NCBI RefSeq assembly: GCF_037975245.1
Contig: NC_092572.1
Span: 27,695,989-27,759,988, forward strand
DNA: 64,000 nucleotides
From: Apostichopus japonicus
Taxonomy: Eukaryota; Echinodermata; Holothuroidea; Aspidochirotida; Stichopodidae
Direction of reading: 5' to 3'
Of the stretch, positions 1-13,255 are shown one piece after another. Under the pieces are notes generated by a model. It was not told the origin of the DNA, made no database searches, and was given only the letters and a program-made list of their open reading frames with translations. The translations under genes were made by a program, and so were the position numbers. The stretch's first letter is position 1, and every line of letters starts with the position of its first letter.

Positions 1-867
1 GTTCACTTGTTGTGTGGCGGCTAGCACAGTCAGGAATCCACGTTCGGTAAATAGTCAAACGCTATAGCGTAGCAGCACTTAGTAAAATGAGCCCTCGGCA
101 GCTGAGATCAGAGAGAGATAGAGAAGTTCCCGTAATTAAAGAAGAAGACAATACTTGTCTTTATTCCTCTGATGATTCTTTATTTGAATGACTTGCAATT
201 AATAAAATGAGTTTCGATGATGAGAGTGATAGAGATATTACGTTCAAATTACTGGTGCTTCGAAGTGATCGCTTCGCAGACAGATATGCAAGTCCTCGGC
301 TAGCGCAGAGAAGGTGGCATACTCCTATTAGAGTCTATATCAATCAGCTCGATTGTTCCCCTTCAGGAAAAGTGCCAAAAAGCAGCGGGAGAACATCTTT
401 TGTGACCTGTTATCAATCATAATCTAGTTTTTGTGGCTTGCATGTTGAAGAGCATGAATGGAAGTACATGTGGTGAAAAAAATTGGCCCCAATTGAGGCA
501 ATTTTAGACCCCTTTAGGCCTCCCAGGAGCAGCGTAGGAAATTTGTTTACCACTGAGTGAAGAGGTTTGTTTACAAGTGACGAGAACTTCCGGCTCGGAT
601 AGCAAAAAATCTTCACGGTCATGGTACGGAAAATTGATGGTGCCATGAAAGGCTTTTCAGCTATCCGGTGATGGGTAGCGTTTAGCTAGTGAAAACTTCT
701 ATCTAGACTTAGAGACCACATTACTTTTGTGATTTAGTGTGTAAGTCAATGGGGCTTTTAATGGGCGTATGCTACCAGAAGCCGGACGGTTCTAGGCCTG
801 CGCACATGTTCACATTGCTTCTCCCATGTAGTTGTTATGGAACAACTACCTGCTTCTCCACAGTTAC

Positions 868-1485
868 AGCAGCATTTTGCGTCCTTTTCTATGATATCTC
901 CCAACCTCACTGACTCCACTATGCCATAACGACATACATAACTAGCTTATCTATTTAAATCTTACTTCAAATGGTGGCATAAAGTCGAAAAATTTGCAAC
1001 TTTCAACTTTGTTTTTCTCCAAGATATTTTCCGTTGGGATCCCAATTAACCTCGCCCATAATATGAATATTTAAACACTACGAACGTCATTAACCAATAC
1101 CGTACGTAATGAAACACCAAGCTTGATTTATGTACAGTCTATATGGCAGTTGTACCAAGGAGTTCCATAACAACTCCCTGGTTGTACCAACGCAAAGTCT
1201 TGAATCTATTTTTAGCAACGGCTCATAACTAAACCTGCATCTCTGATTGGTTGAATTCAAACTAGTGGGTTTGGGGTACTGTATGCGATTAATTTTAAAT
1301 GTGGAATTTTGTCGTGGATACTTTTCTCATTCTCTGCAATTATCCTAAATTACTCGCCAATTAACGATGTTGGCAGGGGAAAAATTGGCTGATATTTTAG
1401 TTTGCTGTTTTGTGATTGATATATGTAAAAAACTCGATGGACATGTCAAAAAAGTAGAAACGGCGACCAAACGCAAAATGCTGCT
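868..1485. mobile_element. MITE-like element with 15-bp terminal inverted repeats
   Basis: AGCAGCATTTTGCGT at 868-882 is the exact reverse complement of 1471-1485. The 618-bp interval has no coding capacity. A short palindrome (828-849) lies just outside. No clear target-site duplication was found. Confidence 0.5.
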
Positions 1486-2479
1486 TTAAGGTATGGCAGT
1501 GCTACACAAGCTAACCAAATAAATATGCACTACGTCATCGAGGAAGGGTGTGATTGGTCAGCAGGAAAGGTAAACTAATGAAGAATTAACGTGTGCGTGC
1601 AAGGTGTAGACCTCACTGCTAAAACTAACCAATAGGAGCTATAATCTAAAATGTCAGCTGCTTGGCATACGTCATGATACAAGTGTCCTAAGATAGTAAT
1701 ATTACTTCGCGCGTCATTGTAAACTTGACCTAGTTTGACATGAATGTAACCTTGTAACATGCAGATAGCAAAAACAATATATTACATAAGAAATTGGCGT
1801 GAGAAAACACTAGTCCTTCCAGAGAGTTGGGAAGTAAACAAGTAGCTCAAAGAAGCCGTCGACGCGCACTCCGAGGGATCTGGAGATTTAAGGAGCAGGC
1901 CAGACATACCAGTACATGACACACTGTACAAAACACATGACCTGGAAATCCATCCAGGTCCCTATGTTCAACTTTCATTGTTAAATTATTTCTTCTCACC
2001 AATCAGTATTGTACATTTGGATGTACAAGAAAATCCATGTATTAGATAATATCAGCAATATACGACATCACACGAGCGCTCCAAAGTTCATGTCTGTACA
2101 GTTTTCCATTGAACGGGATTTACGTGTTCGGGGGACGCGCATACTGTTGTATGTGAAATGCGACAAAGCAAATTATTAATTTCTAACACACATAATGCAG
2201 TGAATAGCGATCTAAAAGCAACATAAGAATCTGATTTATAAAAAAACATGTTTCCTAATTCCACATACTCTACCAACCAAGTTGCAATGTGTACGATCCG
2301 AAGCTACGAACGATCAGTATCAGTTATTCAATTGTTTTAAGAAAGGCGGGAACTTTGGAGTTGAACATTATTACGTAACCTTTCACAAATTTAACAATTC
2401 CTGAAAGATCGTGGTTCGCTTAGTTACATAATGAATGTAGCAGCCATGCTTTTATGACATTACTTGTTAACAGAATACA

Positions 2480-2512
2480 AATAATATGGAGTTACTGCAA
2501 CTCCATATTATT
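2480..2512. repeat. Perfect 14-bp inverted repeat with 5-nt loop
   Basis: AATAATATGGAGTT, loop ACTGC, then its exact reverse complement. It may be the relic of a foldback element; no function is assigned. Confidence 0.7.
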
Positions 2513-3229
2513 CAGTTACATTAGAATGAAGTGACGCCGCGGTAAGACGTCATGTCTCATGACTCACCATGGCTGGTACATTACGTCACCGTAAGAAACG
2601 TAGCGTCCTAGCCTTCGTCGTCACATGTGTATTGTAAACCTGTAAATATACTTAAACAATTTAGTCTTTCATGTAACGTATACGCTATGTGAGGGGTATG
2701 CAGCAATAATTCTATATTCATAATAGTTGAATACACATAACTGTCGAATAATGATTCAACCAGTTGTGACAGTTCCCTACTGATAATACCTCTCTAAACT
2801 GTCCTTTCGTATCAGAGCACTCGTTTTGACTGTACAATAGTTCATAGCCTTTATCTGGTAGAAACATGATATTCATACTGCTCATACTGTTAGTACGAGA
2901 GCTCTGAAGCGGGACATGACAGTACAGTATAGATCAAAAATGTCCCATCTGGTGAAATGATGACACAGTTGAAGTCTACACTAAAATGACTATGCAAAAT
3001 CCATTGTATGAAGATCTTAGACAATGTCTTTAATTGGAATTAGGGCGCATTCCAGTGAAAATCGAAGCACTTCGTTTAAGTTGTTACGCTGTACAAAATC
3101 TGGTATTCACGGCCTTAACCTGAAAATGCAGATGAATGCGGTCTTGATCTAAAACATATTAATTCGAAGCATATATCGAACAGGGAATATCTATCTGCTA
3201 CCCTACTGATACCATTTTGTTTCCAACAG

Positions 3230-3414
3230 CTAAGTTCCGCCGAGAGTTTCAGGCCGCCCTCTGTCCTTTCCTACAAGCCAAACAACGCACAAGAGGCTGT
3301 TCCAGAGCAACACTTAACAGCCGGACTAGGCGGACGATAAGCCGGGAATCACGCCCGTCTCTATCCACGGAGAGTATGCGCATGTCCAATTTATCCAGAT
3401 TTCCAGAATCCTAG
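3230..3414 (+). CDS. Terminal exon of a class-A GPCR (helix 8 and tail)
   Basis: This exon starts after a strong acceptor (ttttgtttccaacag|CT, phase 1 in) and runs to TAG at 3412-3414, about 61 residues. The first residues, KFRREFQAALCPFL, match helix 8 of rhodopsin-family receptors: the cationic-amphipathic stretch after NPxxY, with the Cys that is commonly palmitoylated. The rest is a Ser/Arg-rich cytoplasmic tail ending SMRMSNLSRFPES, as expected for kinase and arrestin sites. The transmembrane exons must lie upstream; I found none between 1 and 3229. It is the only plus-strand gene piece I can support, and its local base composition is clearly richer in G+C than the surroundings. The ligand class cannot be told from the tail. 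Confidence 0.5.
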
Positions 3415-3837
3415 GAGGCGGATGAAAATGGTCATGTGATACAAGTGAATGTTCTTATCACAAGGAAGGTAACACAAAAAGTGCAGTTCTAAATTCTACG
3501 ACAAGACTAGAGTATATGGTCCGGTGAATCTTAAATCTCGTTTGCTGTAATATCTTTCATGGCAACATCGTAATGTCCATGTGATCTGACAAATCAGTCG
3601 AAGATGATTCTGTACGGTAGTTCAAATATCCGAGCAAGATGTCCAAACAAAATGTCCAAACAGAATCAAAACTATAGGATGAAATGTGTCCTCCGAAAGG
3701 AAGTAAGGGCGGCATTGCGGAACTTAGCATTCATAGAATCCGGATGTGTGACCTGATAATTTCGTAACGTAAAATAATACAAAACTGTTATCAAACTGCT
3801 TATCAACTAAAGAGCCTGTGTAAGAAAATGCGTACAA

Positions 3838-4213
3838 GTAAGTGGGCCTGACGTTTCGATCCTAGCAAGTTCTTCTTCAGAGGCTGAATGACAAGTAACG
3901 GTAACAGAATGGGCAAATACACGCACATTATACAGGCAGGTTAATGAGCAGAGTGAACACAAAAAAAGACAGATGTAAGAGGATTAGTAGACAAGGGATG
4001 GAGAGAAGAAAGAAACCAACAGGTCGGGGGAAGAGGAGAGTTATATATAGGAGATCAACTGTAGAGGGAGAAAGTATCTCTTAAAAAGAGAAGGACAGGG
4101 ACAGAAAAAATGTAGAGGAAAAATTGGAAGAGAGCTACGAGAAGACGGGTGACAGGGAAGGGGGGGGGGTGGAGCTGAGATCCTGCTAGGATCAAAACGT
4201 CAGGCCCACTTAC
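3838..4213. mobile_element. Foldback element with 30-bp inverted arms
   Basis: GTAAGTGGGCCTGACGTTTC at the start of the left arm (3838-3867) is repeated inverted at 4184-4213 with one mismatch over 30 bp. The 316-bp centre is purine-rich with a G-run and has no gene. Confidence 0.65.
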
Positions 4214-4795
4214 ATTTACAAAAATCTTCACGCGTAATATTTGCAATAGGGGTTCTACTCGTAATGCGTTAGGTTGGCATATAATATTTATTTTAATAGT
4301 CTAATGAGAACTTCATATCACAATACATAAACAAATGCGTATGTCTCTAATACGTCTTCTGCCGTGCAAGCAGTAGTGTTTGTTACAGATCCTTTTCCGT
4401 TTTGTTTTGAACAGATCAACTTATGTGACTCTTATCAAATAATGGTACTAACCAAATATTTAGTACATGGACTATTGTATAGTTGGTAAACAATTTCAAT
4501 ATAAAAAAAAAATATTCTATAGTGTTGTACTTTTCCTAGTGTATATGAAGCATTGAGTGCAGTCGAGCCAAGTATTTAAATTAGGTTTGAAAATTCGGAT
4601 CTTAAAATTTGTTTTTCAGTAAATATTTACTGGCACGCTATGTGAGCAACTTGAGCAGTTTACTCGTTGCCAGATAGGAATGAAATCAACATGCATTAAC
4701 TCATATAACAGAAACCGTGGAACCTGGCATTGTTGACAGTTGGTTTTCAACGAAATATTGCGAAAGGTTCAACATAAATTTGTGTACATTAAGAT

Positions 4796-5290
4796 CAATG
4801 GAAATTCGCGTCTCTATATGATTAACAAAGAATAGCGTAATATTGGATCAACGAATAACGATAGAATCAACAAAGCTTTATCGTTTACTGTTCGAACCAT
4901 AGAGATTCGCCTGGTGCAATAGGATAGGTACAGATTAATGTTACGATGTGTTACGATATTATTGTTCAATAGCATCATAGGTTCTTGTAAGATACAATGG
5001 AGGTTTACGTTTGATAGCATCAACAGAGGTTTACGTTTGATAGCATCAACAGAGATCCGCGTATGATAGCATGAACAAGGACTCGCATTAGATAGAAAAT
5101 GAGATTCACGAACAATAACAACAATATATATTGGAGTTTGATAACATCAACATATATGAGGATTTGAAAGCATGAACATAGAATCGAGTTTGATATCATC
5201 AACATATAATCGAGTTGTTTGATATCATCAACATCGATTCGCGTTTTGATGGCAGGAAAACAGATTCGCGGTTAATAGCATCAAGAGAGA
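4796..5290. repeat. Degenerate minisatellite, about 26-31 bp unit
   Basis: The unit TTTGATAGCATCAACAGAG plus a variable GTTTACG/ATTCGCG end recurs many times. Two central copies are an exact 26-bp repeat; outer copies are diverged. Confidence 0.7.
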
Positions 5291-6719
5291 TTTCCATATT
5301 ATGAAAGAAGTATATTTATTAAAACTGCTATTTGTATATAGATTATTGTACATTCTGTACATAGTTGCTGTTAAGAAAACCAAATACCTTAAGAAGTATT
5401 AATAGAGTTATTTAATTGTTACAAATTCAAAATGTGTAAACTTGTATAAAGGGAATTATTTATTTTTAAAAGTTATCTCATTGGGGAAAACTTCAATCCA
5501 CAAGTGTATAAAGTTCCGCTGTGCGATAGTTATATTCGGGTCGCTAATGTGGAAATCCATATCAAATTAAGGGATTGGGGGAGGGGGGGTGGGGCTAATC
5601 ACAGCCCTTATAGGGCGCCTGCGAAAATAGTTTTCGTCATGGTAAGGATCGTCAAACTTTTAGGCCACAGTATTGGGTTTTAAAGATTTCCTGTGTCACT
5701 TTTTAGCTAAAAGGTCGTAGAAACTGTATCATATAAACTACGTGACATTATTACAAAATGCGGCAATATTTTCAAGATGCGTCAGGTTAGTTCAAAACGT
5801 CGAAGTTTATACCTCCTGTGTCATTCATTGGCCGTGTATGGTATACTGCCAGATTGTAGACGTGTGCAGTTTGTTCTACGTCAATTTTATGAAAATCTGA
5901 ATGCGACATTTGACAGTTTAAATTGACATCCACTTAATAGATATATAGATATGACAAGATATAACCGTATCAAATCTTAAACAGAAATTAAAGAGAATGA
6001 TTTTCAAATTTGGGGTAGAATGAGTTTCAAACCAGTGACCTTGTGGTTACCACATTACGGTCACACACTGTTTACTCCCTAAAGTATGTAGTTCTTATAA
6101 ACATGAACAAATCCCTTTAATTCCTTTATCCCCCGGATCATATACATTAATAAATTGTTTATAATAATTGCGTTTATGATATGTATAATTATGAAAAACT
6201 TCAGTGGGTTTCTTTACACGGATATACGTGTAGGCCCTTTTGATTCCAATGGGTAACAAAATACAAGTAAGAGGAATGGGAATAGATCTATTTATGTTCC
6301 CATTTTGTTTGTATTAACTGTATACAGCACCTTTATTATATTACCCTTTTTGGGTTTTGTTGGGCAGCTTACCATAACAACTCCCTGCTTATACCTAGTC
6401 ACGATAACCTGTATTCGAAGGGGACGATTATACGGAAGGGACGGGACCAGTATGGATGGCATGATGCGAGCTACGGAAGGGATGGCGGACGTTGAAGAAA
6501 GAAGGCGGTCAAACATTGACCACACCCCTATCTTTTCCACCTTTGGTTCTCCTATAATTGATTGATACACCCCACCCCACCCCCACCACCGTCCTTGTTG
6601 CTCAAAATGTGACTAATTATTGTTATATGTCTATTGCATATTGTTTGTAAGGGGGGGGGGGCAAATACTGTATTATACAATAAATCTTTAGTACGCAACA
6701 AAAAAGTAAAACCGAGTTT

Positions 6720-9700
6720 GTATTTCTTTAAGTCATATTTTATTCAAACACGATCTGCAGGAGGTTGGATTTTCCACTTAAGGTTCTTGTGAAATTACAT
6801 CTCAAGCATTGACGTTCATCCAACTTTTACCTTTGGAGCTATCCTAAAGTTTGAGGGAATTTCATCTCCATTCTCAGATCAAATATCTCTCCAACAAACC
6901 AACAAAAAGCATAAACGATAACCGTTCTTGTACTGAACCATTACGGTTGTAATGCATACGAGGTTTATGCAAATAAAAATGAACATCGAAAATATCTTGT
7001 AGAGTTGATGATGGATTTAAAGACAACATATCACCTTCACTTCGGGATTTATTGTACTTAAAATTGGCGCTACATATAGCGTATGGTAGACATGGATACC
7101 TTACGATATCAGTTATTAATTAAAAGACTTTCACTTGTTGACCTCTGCTGACTGAAATGCCCCTTGACCTGCAATTACAACGCAACTCAAGACGGTGGAT
7201 CTACAACGTAACGTCATACGTATGGTCATTCAAGTGACACTGTCTGTTGTTATTAAGTTTGCAGGGTTTTGAGACTGAACTATGACGACTGAAAAAGACC
7301 ATTCATATCCACAAAGCAATAAAGTCCTCTTATTCATTAAGGTGGATCTATGTACTAAATATGTAACAATGTACACGATCTTTCACACTTTCACTTCTAT
7401 GTGCGTCAAATGAAGTTTTACCAGAAAATGAAAGAGTTTTCACATACTAAGGTGGATCAACATACAATGTACGAAGTTCATTCACGCTTTACTATATAAT
7501 AGACTCACGCCTTGAGTTACAATGACCTTGAAGGACCTATAACCTCATAAAATGCAAGAGAGCTCTTACTAGGGTGGGTTTACTTACAAGTAGTTTTCAA
7601 ACCATTGTACATGATTTCACAGGCTTTTCTCTCTAATCCATTTGTTTATTTTGTTAACCTGAGTACATGAACACATATAAAGTTATAAAGTTACATAACA
7701 TACACCCAAGACTTTAACCAGAAAGTAGCATTTGCTATATTCAATATTAAATTCTCGGAAAAATCTTTAGAAAAACTTAGCAAACCTCATTAAACAGATA
7801 CGCAAACAATGCAGTTCAGTGGTTTCGGTCGTGCAATTAGCGTCATCTTTTATTTAAAATCTAAAGGTTTCTGACAAGAGATAGCTTGCCTACAAGAGAT
7901 TATGCTTTTTTATTTTTAATGGAACCATTGATTTCTACTATAACATCGGCGATGTTGCAAAGCAGTTAATTTGACTTTTGTAAAGTGACTTTCACCTTCT
8001 ATTATGGTTCATAGTTACTACAGCATGAAATACAACATTCAATGTTGCTGAGTGCTTAGCAAGGAATAAGTCACGTTTATATATCGCTGCTTGTCCTACT
8101 TTTGTCCTCTTCCAAATTATTGAGATTGCGAGTAACGTCCATGTTCATAACATTGGAAGAAAAACACAACTCTGCCTTGAACTGAAACAACCTTTGACCC
8201 CATTTCCCACTCATTACTGAAACAAGGCAAACGTTCCATCAAACAAAACCTATTGTGACTGGAAGACTATATCTAAAGTATTGCTTTTGTTGTAAACTCC
8301 AAGCAGTTATCAATTGAGTCACATATCCAAATAGACTTCAACCATATTAATACACAATATTACCAAACACTGTTATAACCCTTGACCTTATCACCCAGCA
8401 GTAAAACCATTTCCAACCATTGTGATTGGCAGAGTAAATCATTATGATGTAACACTGTGATATTCCTTGACCGTATTGAGTACTGTTAATGGGAGTTCGA
8501 GTACAAAGATCTGGTTGAGAGCGGAACCAATGGCATGTATTATCTTAATCAACGTTGTTTTACATATCATCAAACTCAAGGTTACTTGCGACCAATTTGA
8601 TGTACTTTATTTGGTGCCCTCTACTAACTGAAATATTTAATTCACTTGGTTTGCCCATCAATGTGAACAAGCTCGGCATAAATGGTACATTGGTGCCCCT
8701 TTCCAATCAGCCATGGCCAGAAATGTCCACCTGGAAGAAATTAAGACCCTTGGACGAGATGTTATAAAGCAGTTCATATTTGGACCTGTCTCGACCACAA
8801 ATGAACCTCGATTTATTTTTGACAGATTAATAAGGCCACTTACAAAGAAAGAAACTTGGAGAACCTTCGTCAGGATTGATCAATATGATTGTTTGCAAAT
8901 AACATTAGCACTGATGTTGACAGAAAGATATAAAGACATGATTGTTATGGCACAAGCTTCATCAACAATGCTAATTAAGCTACAGACAATAATGTTGGTA
9001 CCTATGATGAGGGTTCCTCATATGGGTTACGGGATTAATCTTATGTTTGCTAAAGCAGATATAAGTTTTACAGTGTTTTCATCAAACCTAGCCGTGTGAT
9101 AAAATCAAGTGACATTTCATCTCGTTTATATCTATCATTAAGTCACATAACATACATTATTTTATTAATAGCAATGAGGCAGTGGGACTAAAAGTAAGAT
9201 AACTAAAAAAGGAAAATGATAGGGTTCATTTATGTAAAATAGAGCCTCCACAAACCAAATAAGAAATATGTCCGAGATTCATCGCTTGTGACATCATGTA
9301 TACATTCATTTCAGTTTCATGAAATCAAATTACCTTCGTCCACCAATAAGGACAACATAGTTCTCATAATGGAGCAGCTAAGTATTAAAATATGAAATTC
9401 TTCTTAAGTTAAATTCTTGATATATCCTCTTTACAAGTTCTTCATATATTTGCCTCTGCTGACCTGAAATGACCTTTGAAAAATAGGTTTCTTGAATAAA
9501 GAGTATCAACATTCTAAATATGAGATTCATTCAATATTGCCTTCTTGAGATATCGTGTTTTCAAGATGTTTAGCTTCTGATCTCTGCTGACCTCAAGTGA
9601 AAGTTGACATCCAATGATAACAATAGAGGTTCATCTAATTAATCATAGAGCGAATAAACACTAAATATGACATTCATCCAAAGTTGTATCTTAATGTATG

Positions 9701-9900
9701 GTATTTACAATTTACAAAGTTTACTGACTCCATATGACCTGTCACCTCCACCAGAAACAAAATGCTTGACATCAACAAAGATTATCAACAAGAAAATTTT
9801 GAGGCCATCCAGTCTAATCGTGTTTACAAGCAAGGTAGCACACACAGTTGCCCGTCACTACAATTTACAAATTACAACAAAACGAAGAATATGAAACCCA
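6720..9900. repeat. Decayed interspersed repeat, CTCTGCTGACC family
   Basis: The motif (C)CTCTGCTGACCTGAAATGACC recurs in variants at about 7140, 9455 and 9572. The phrase 'ttcatccaacttttacctttggagct' near 6815 recurs as a close match near 46937. These are tandemly arranged, diverged copies of one family that is also at 46.2-47.5 kb. Confidence 0.5.
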
Positions 9901-12900
9901 CGAAGGTGTAAAATATCTTCCATTTGCAATTCGGTTACAGTGTGACACAATGTGTGTGTTTAAATCGAACAGGTATACTATTGTAGACATGTTATACTGA
10001 ATATTACAATATGAACATAATTAGGCTATCATTATTAATGTAAACCTAAGATGTAGGAACAAAGAACTCGCTTCTTTACACCATAACATTCCCAATAGCT
10101 AAAGATGGGATTATTGGATTGTAACTGGAAGCTATTGACAAATAGTAGGTCTACTGGGTAGAATGTGCTTGCAAATAAAAACAGTGTAAGGACAATCCAT
10201 GTTATACACCATATGTATTAATATATGCTTCACAGTGATAATAAACACACCCTGTAACCATCAATGGTCTTTGCAATGTTCTTTGAAGTGCATTCTGTGA
10301 AATGTTAGATAATTCATAGTTCTACTGAATTTTACTTTACAACATGTTATCAACCATTACATTAATATAGTACACAATAGATAACATGAACTCTGAATGT
10401 TCTTTTCTCTCATCAGACTTACTCTGTAAAGGAATACATTACCATCTTGCAATTACCACTTGCACTTACTTGTTTATATGATACTGACAACCGTGAGCTA
10501 CGTACGTTACATAAATTGGAATGGAAAACTCTCTGATAGTATTTAAGAGGCAACACTGGCAAATTGACACATTGAATTAAAAATATATATAAAAAATATA
10601 TTACCCGATTTAACAGAGAAATTCTATTATGGACAAATGATGTGTTATTAAACTCCTAGTTGATCGCATTGTGTATATGACAACAACCAAATTCCCAGTG
10701 TTCTTGTCGTGTTACCAACATGCCTTCATTATCTCCTTTGCTGAACTGATTGCTATTGTGGTAATTATACTGTATTAAAGTCATAGTCCTTCTTCTCCCC
10801 TATTTAGTCATTGTAACTGTAACATATACTTTTTTGTACATTCAGTAGTACTGCAGTATATATTTGCTACAAATGCTGGTGATTTTCCGGTGATGTTAAT
10901 GAAGTCAGTGATCTCTACCAGTTTCTACAACATACATTACATAACTTACATTTGTCATACCTGCAGTTAGAGTAGGTCTTTAGACCGGTCTGATGTCAAA
11001 CTTCCTGATATCTCCTTCAGATGAGAGCCTGGGTAGTTGCCCTGTGGTTATACTAACGTCGCTTTATCCCCTATTCAGATAGCAGCTTTATGTAGATGCG
11101 TTTTCCTGACAATAACTTTTGGTCAACATAGCAGAAGCTGGTTCCTTCAAAGAAGAAGTACTCTATTGCCACAGATGTTGTATTAAATTTGGTACCCCCA
11201 GCCCAGTCAGTTCACATTGTGCCCCTTGAATTAATTCTCAGGCATAAATTAATTGGTGACAAAATGGCCACTTGAAGTCCTTTCCTTTAGATTCAAAGTC
11301 TGTACCTTTGCTACAATATTTTGCTTCTTCTTCATAGCATGTATAAAGATAGCTTTAAGCGAACAGTATATACACACTTTCTCTAAGTGACCTTAACATT
11401 ACAACAACTTTGGGTATTAAGTTAATTTTCAGGACTGTGATAGATCACCGAGTCCATGACTTACAATTCTGATGTCATAACTGTCTCAATCCCTAAAAGA
11501 GCATCCTTGGAGCAAAACTTTAGAAATTATAGGTCTGTTGGATGGTTTGGCCTTCAAGTTGACATGTTGCTCTCCTGATTGTATCGAATTCAAGCTATAT
11601 ATGGAAAAGAAGAAACCAGTTTATAACAAAACTCATTCATTTCAAATTGATTAATTTTTAAGTTTGTTGTCAGTTTGGTTTGAGTTTTCATTTAGTTATT
11701 ATTCAATTCTATCTTGAATTATACATCTAGTACATTGTACAACATTTATTAAGATAGGCTAAGATAAACACATTTAATTTGTAAGATTAAACTACAAATT
11801 TATAATAACAATGATGACGGTTGGTCCATCATCAGAGCTTCGCTGCAAAGAAAACGATCCTTTTTTATCTCAGGTTGGTTATGTAGTACAGCTATTGCAA
11901 CCAAACTCAATTATATTGAACTATATCAACATTATATTTGAAATTTGAAGAAAGAATAGAAAGTATGACGCCATCATTCCAATGATGGATTTCCAACTTA
12001 TTTATCAAACTATCCTGGAAAAAGATTTTAGTTCAGGATATGACCTATATGTCAGGTAGATACAGATTACCAATTCTGTTTCTATATCCTGATTCTTGAA
12101 TTCATAATTATATATTTATTTTGTCATTGTAGACTTTCTGATATAGAGAAGATGCTCAATAAAAGCCAGGGAAGTCCACTAGTTTAGGGTCCTCGGTGGC
12201 TGGAGTGTTTTCAAGTTTAACCCCTCTGTGGAAGACAGCAGACACCTGGTGGGCTCTAGTTTGGAAGGCTGTTCCCTGGGGAGTTTGGTGCCAGATCTGG
12301 GGTACCCAATCTGCCCAAGCTTTCAATGCCATGGTCTCTTGTTTATTTTCCAAATTTGGTTCTTTATCTGTCAAAAGTTACTGTTCGTTTTCCCTACCCT
12401 TATTCAATCTTAAATATATTTCCACAATGATATCGGTTTTCCCACAAATGTTTTCCCTACCTTCGTACAGCCCAAACTAAATCACATCACTACACACACG
12501 ATCAATCAATCTTGACTTTTGACTTGGTATTTCTGACTGACTTGAGACTGACAAAACTATGAATATATAACATACCATACGATATGCTGATGAACAGGAA
12601 TACAACTCAAAGTATTACTGACATCTGTTCTCCATCACGGTATCGTTCTATTTTGGATCTCTGATTTGGTCATACTTGCTCGAGAGCTATGGAATGATCA
12701 ATGATGTAAATGATGTAAACATAAGGACAAGAAAACAGAATGCATAATCATAGCTGTAACTATGATGGTAGCTCATTACAATGAAAGTATATCATAATTA
12801 TGTTATGAATGTTAATGAGAAAAAATGGCACATTATACACAGATCGTTTAAAGGGGTTAAGTCAGTAGCTGTAGCAGAAAGTAGTTTTTGTTTTTAATAT

Positions 12901-13076
12901 TCCTTTTAACCAGCATTAACTGATACAGTAATTGCTGGCAATTACTCGCTATGAATATTCATTGTGCCTGTCAATGAATGTAAGGTAGATTATTATTAAT
13001 CTCATGTCACTTCACATCCACTGAGGATATATGTTATATGGTAGCTAATTCCTTTGGGGTATTTAAATTATTACAT

Positions 13077-13255
13077 CTAATATAAACCTTGCTTAAGCAC
13101 TTCCTCCTGCAGGTCTCTACAGCCAGCTGCATTTAGAGCGCCTCCTAATACCCTGTATGTTGATTTACTCCCATGTCCCTGTTTCCTTGTCTGTAGCATC
13201 TGATAAACAGTCTCCTTGTGTCCCTCAGTGGAATCTGTTTTGATGTTCACAAGAT
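13077..13255 (-). CDS. Terminal exon: C-terminal half of a Death domain
   Basis: This 179-nt stretch follows an acceptor (gtaagtag|AT, phase 1 in; an acceptor 3 nt earlier gives the same frame) and ends at TAG 13077-13079. It encodes about 58 residues: TEGHKETVYQMLQTRKQG and LGGALNAAGCRDLQEEVL, clearly related at DNA and protein level to the Death exons at 18.6 and 27.0 kb. Unlike the copy at 27.0 kb it keeps helices 5-6. The N-terminal half of this domain was not found, so its partner exon is uncertain. By phase it could follow the Death exon at 18.6 kb or the small exon at 16.5 kb. Confidence 0.55.

Larger units (their letters stand above)
1..3229. other. Intergenic or intronic, no gene recognised
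   Basis: If the GPCR exon at 3230 is real, this is its upstream intron. Short open frames near 88-189 and 207-422 have no recognisable domain or splice context. A small inverted-repeat element (868-1485) and a perfect hairpin (2480-2512) are present. Confidence 0.5.
3415..13076. other. Gene-free stretch between GPCR exon and Death terminal exon
   Basis: About 9.7 kb separates the plus-strand GPCR exon from the 3' end of the minus-strand gene. It holds the foldback element, a minisatellite (4796-5290), a decayed interspersed repeat (about 6720-9900) and otherwise AT-rich sequence. The open frames at 6292-6570, 8713-9099 and 12156-12480 show no domain. Confidence 0.5.

Noticed and set aside
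207-422. 71-residue frame starting MSFDDESDRD, with a 34-residue frame before it (88-189)
   Set aside because: Acidic start looks protein-like but there is no domain, and I cannot connect it to a gene.
6292-6570. Overlapping 86- and 92-residue frames on opposite strands
   Set aside because: No domain, no consistent splice sites; one is a shadow of the other in repeat-like sequence.
8713-9099. 128-residue plus-strand frame
   Set aside because: It lies inside decayed interspersed repeats and shows no domain or splice support.
12156-12480. Overlapping open frames on both strands with balanced composition
   Set aside because: Neither has a recognisable domain nor a good splice or start context; the minus strand contains ACAAGAGACCATGGCATT, resembling the start of the local repeat family.
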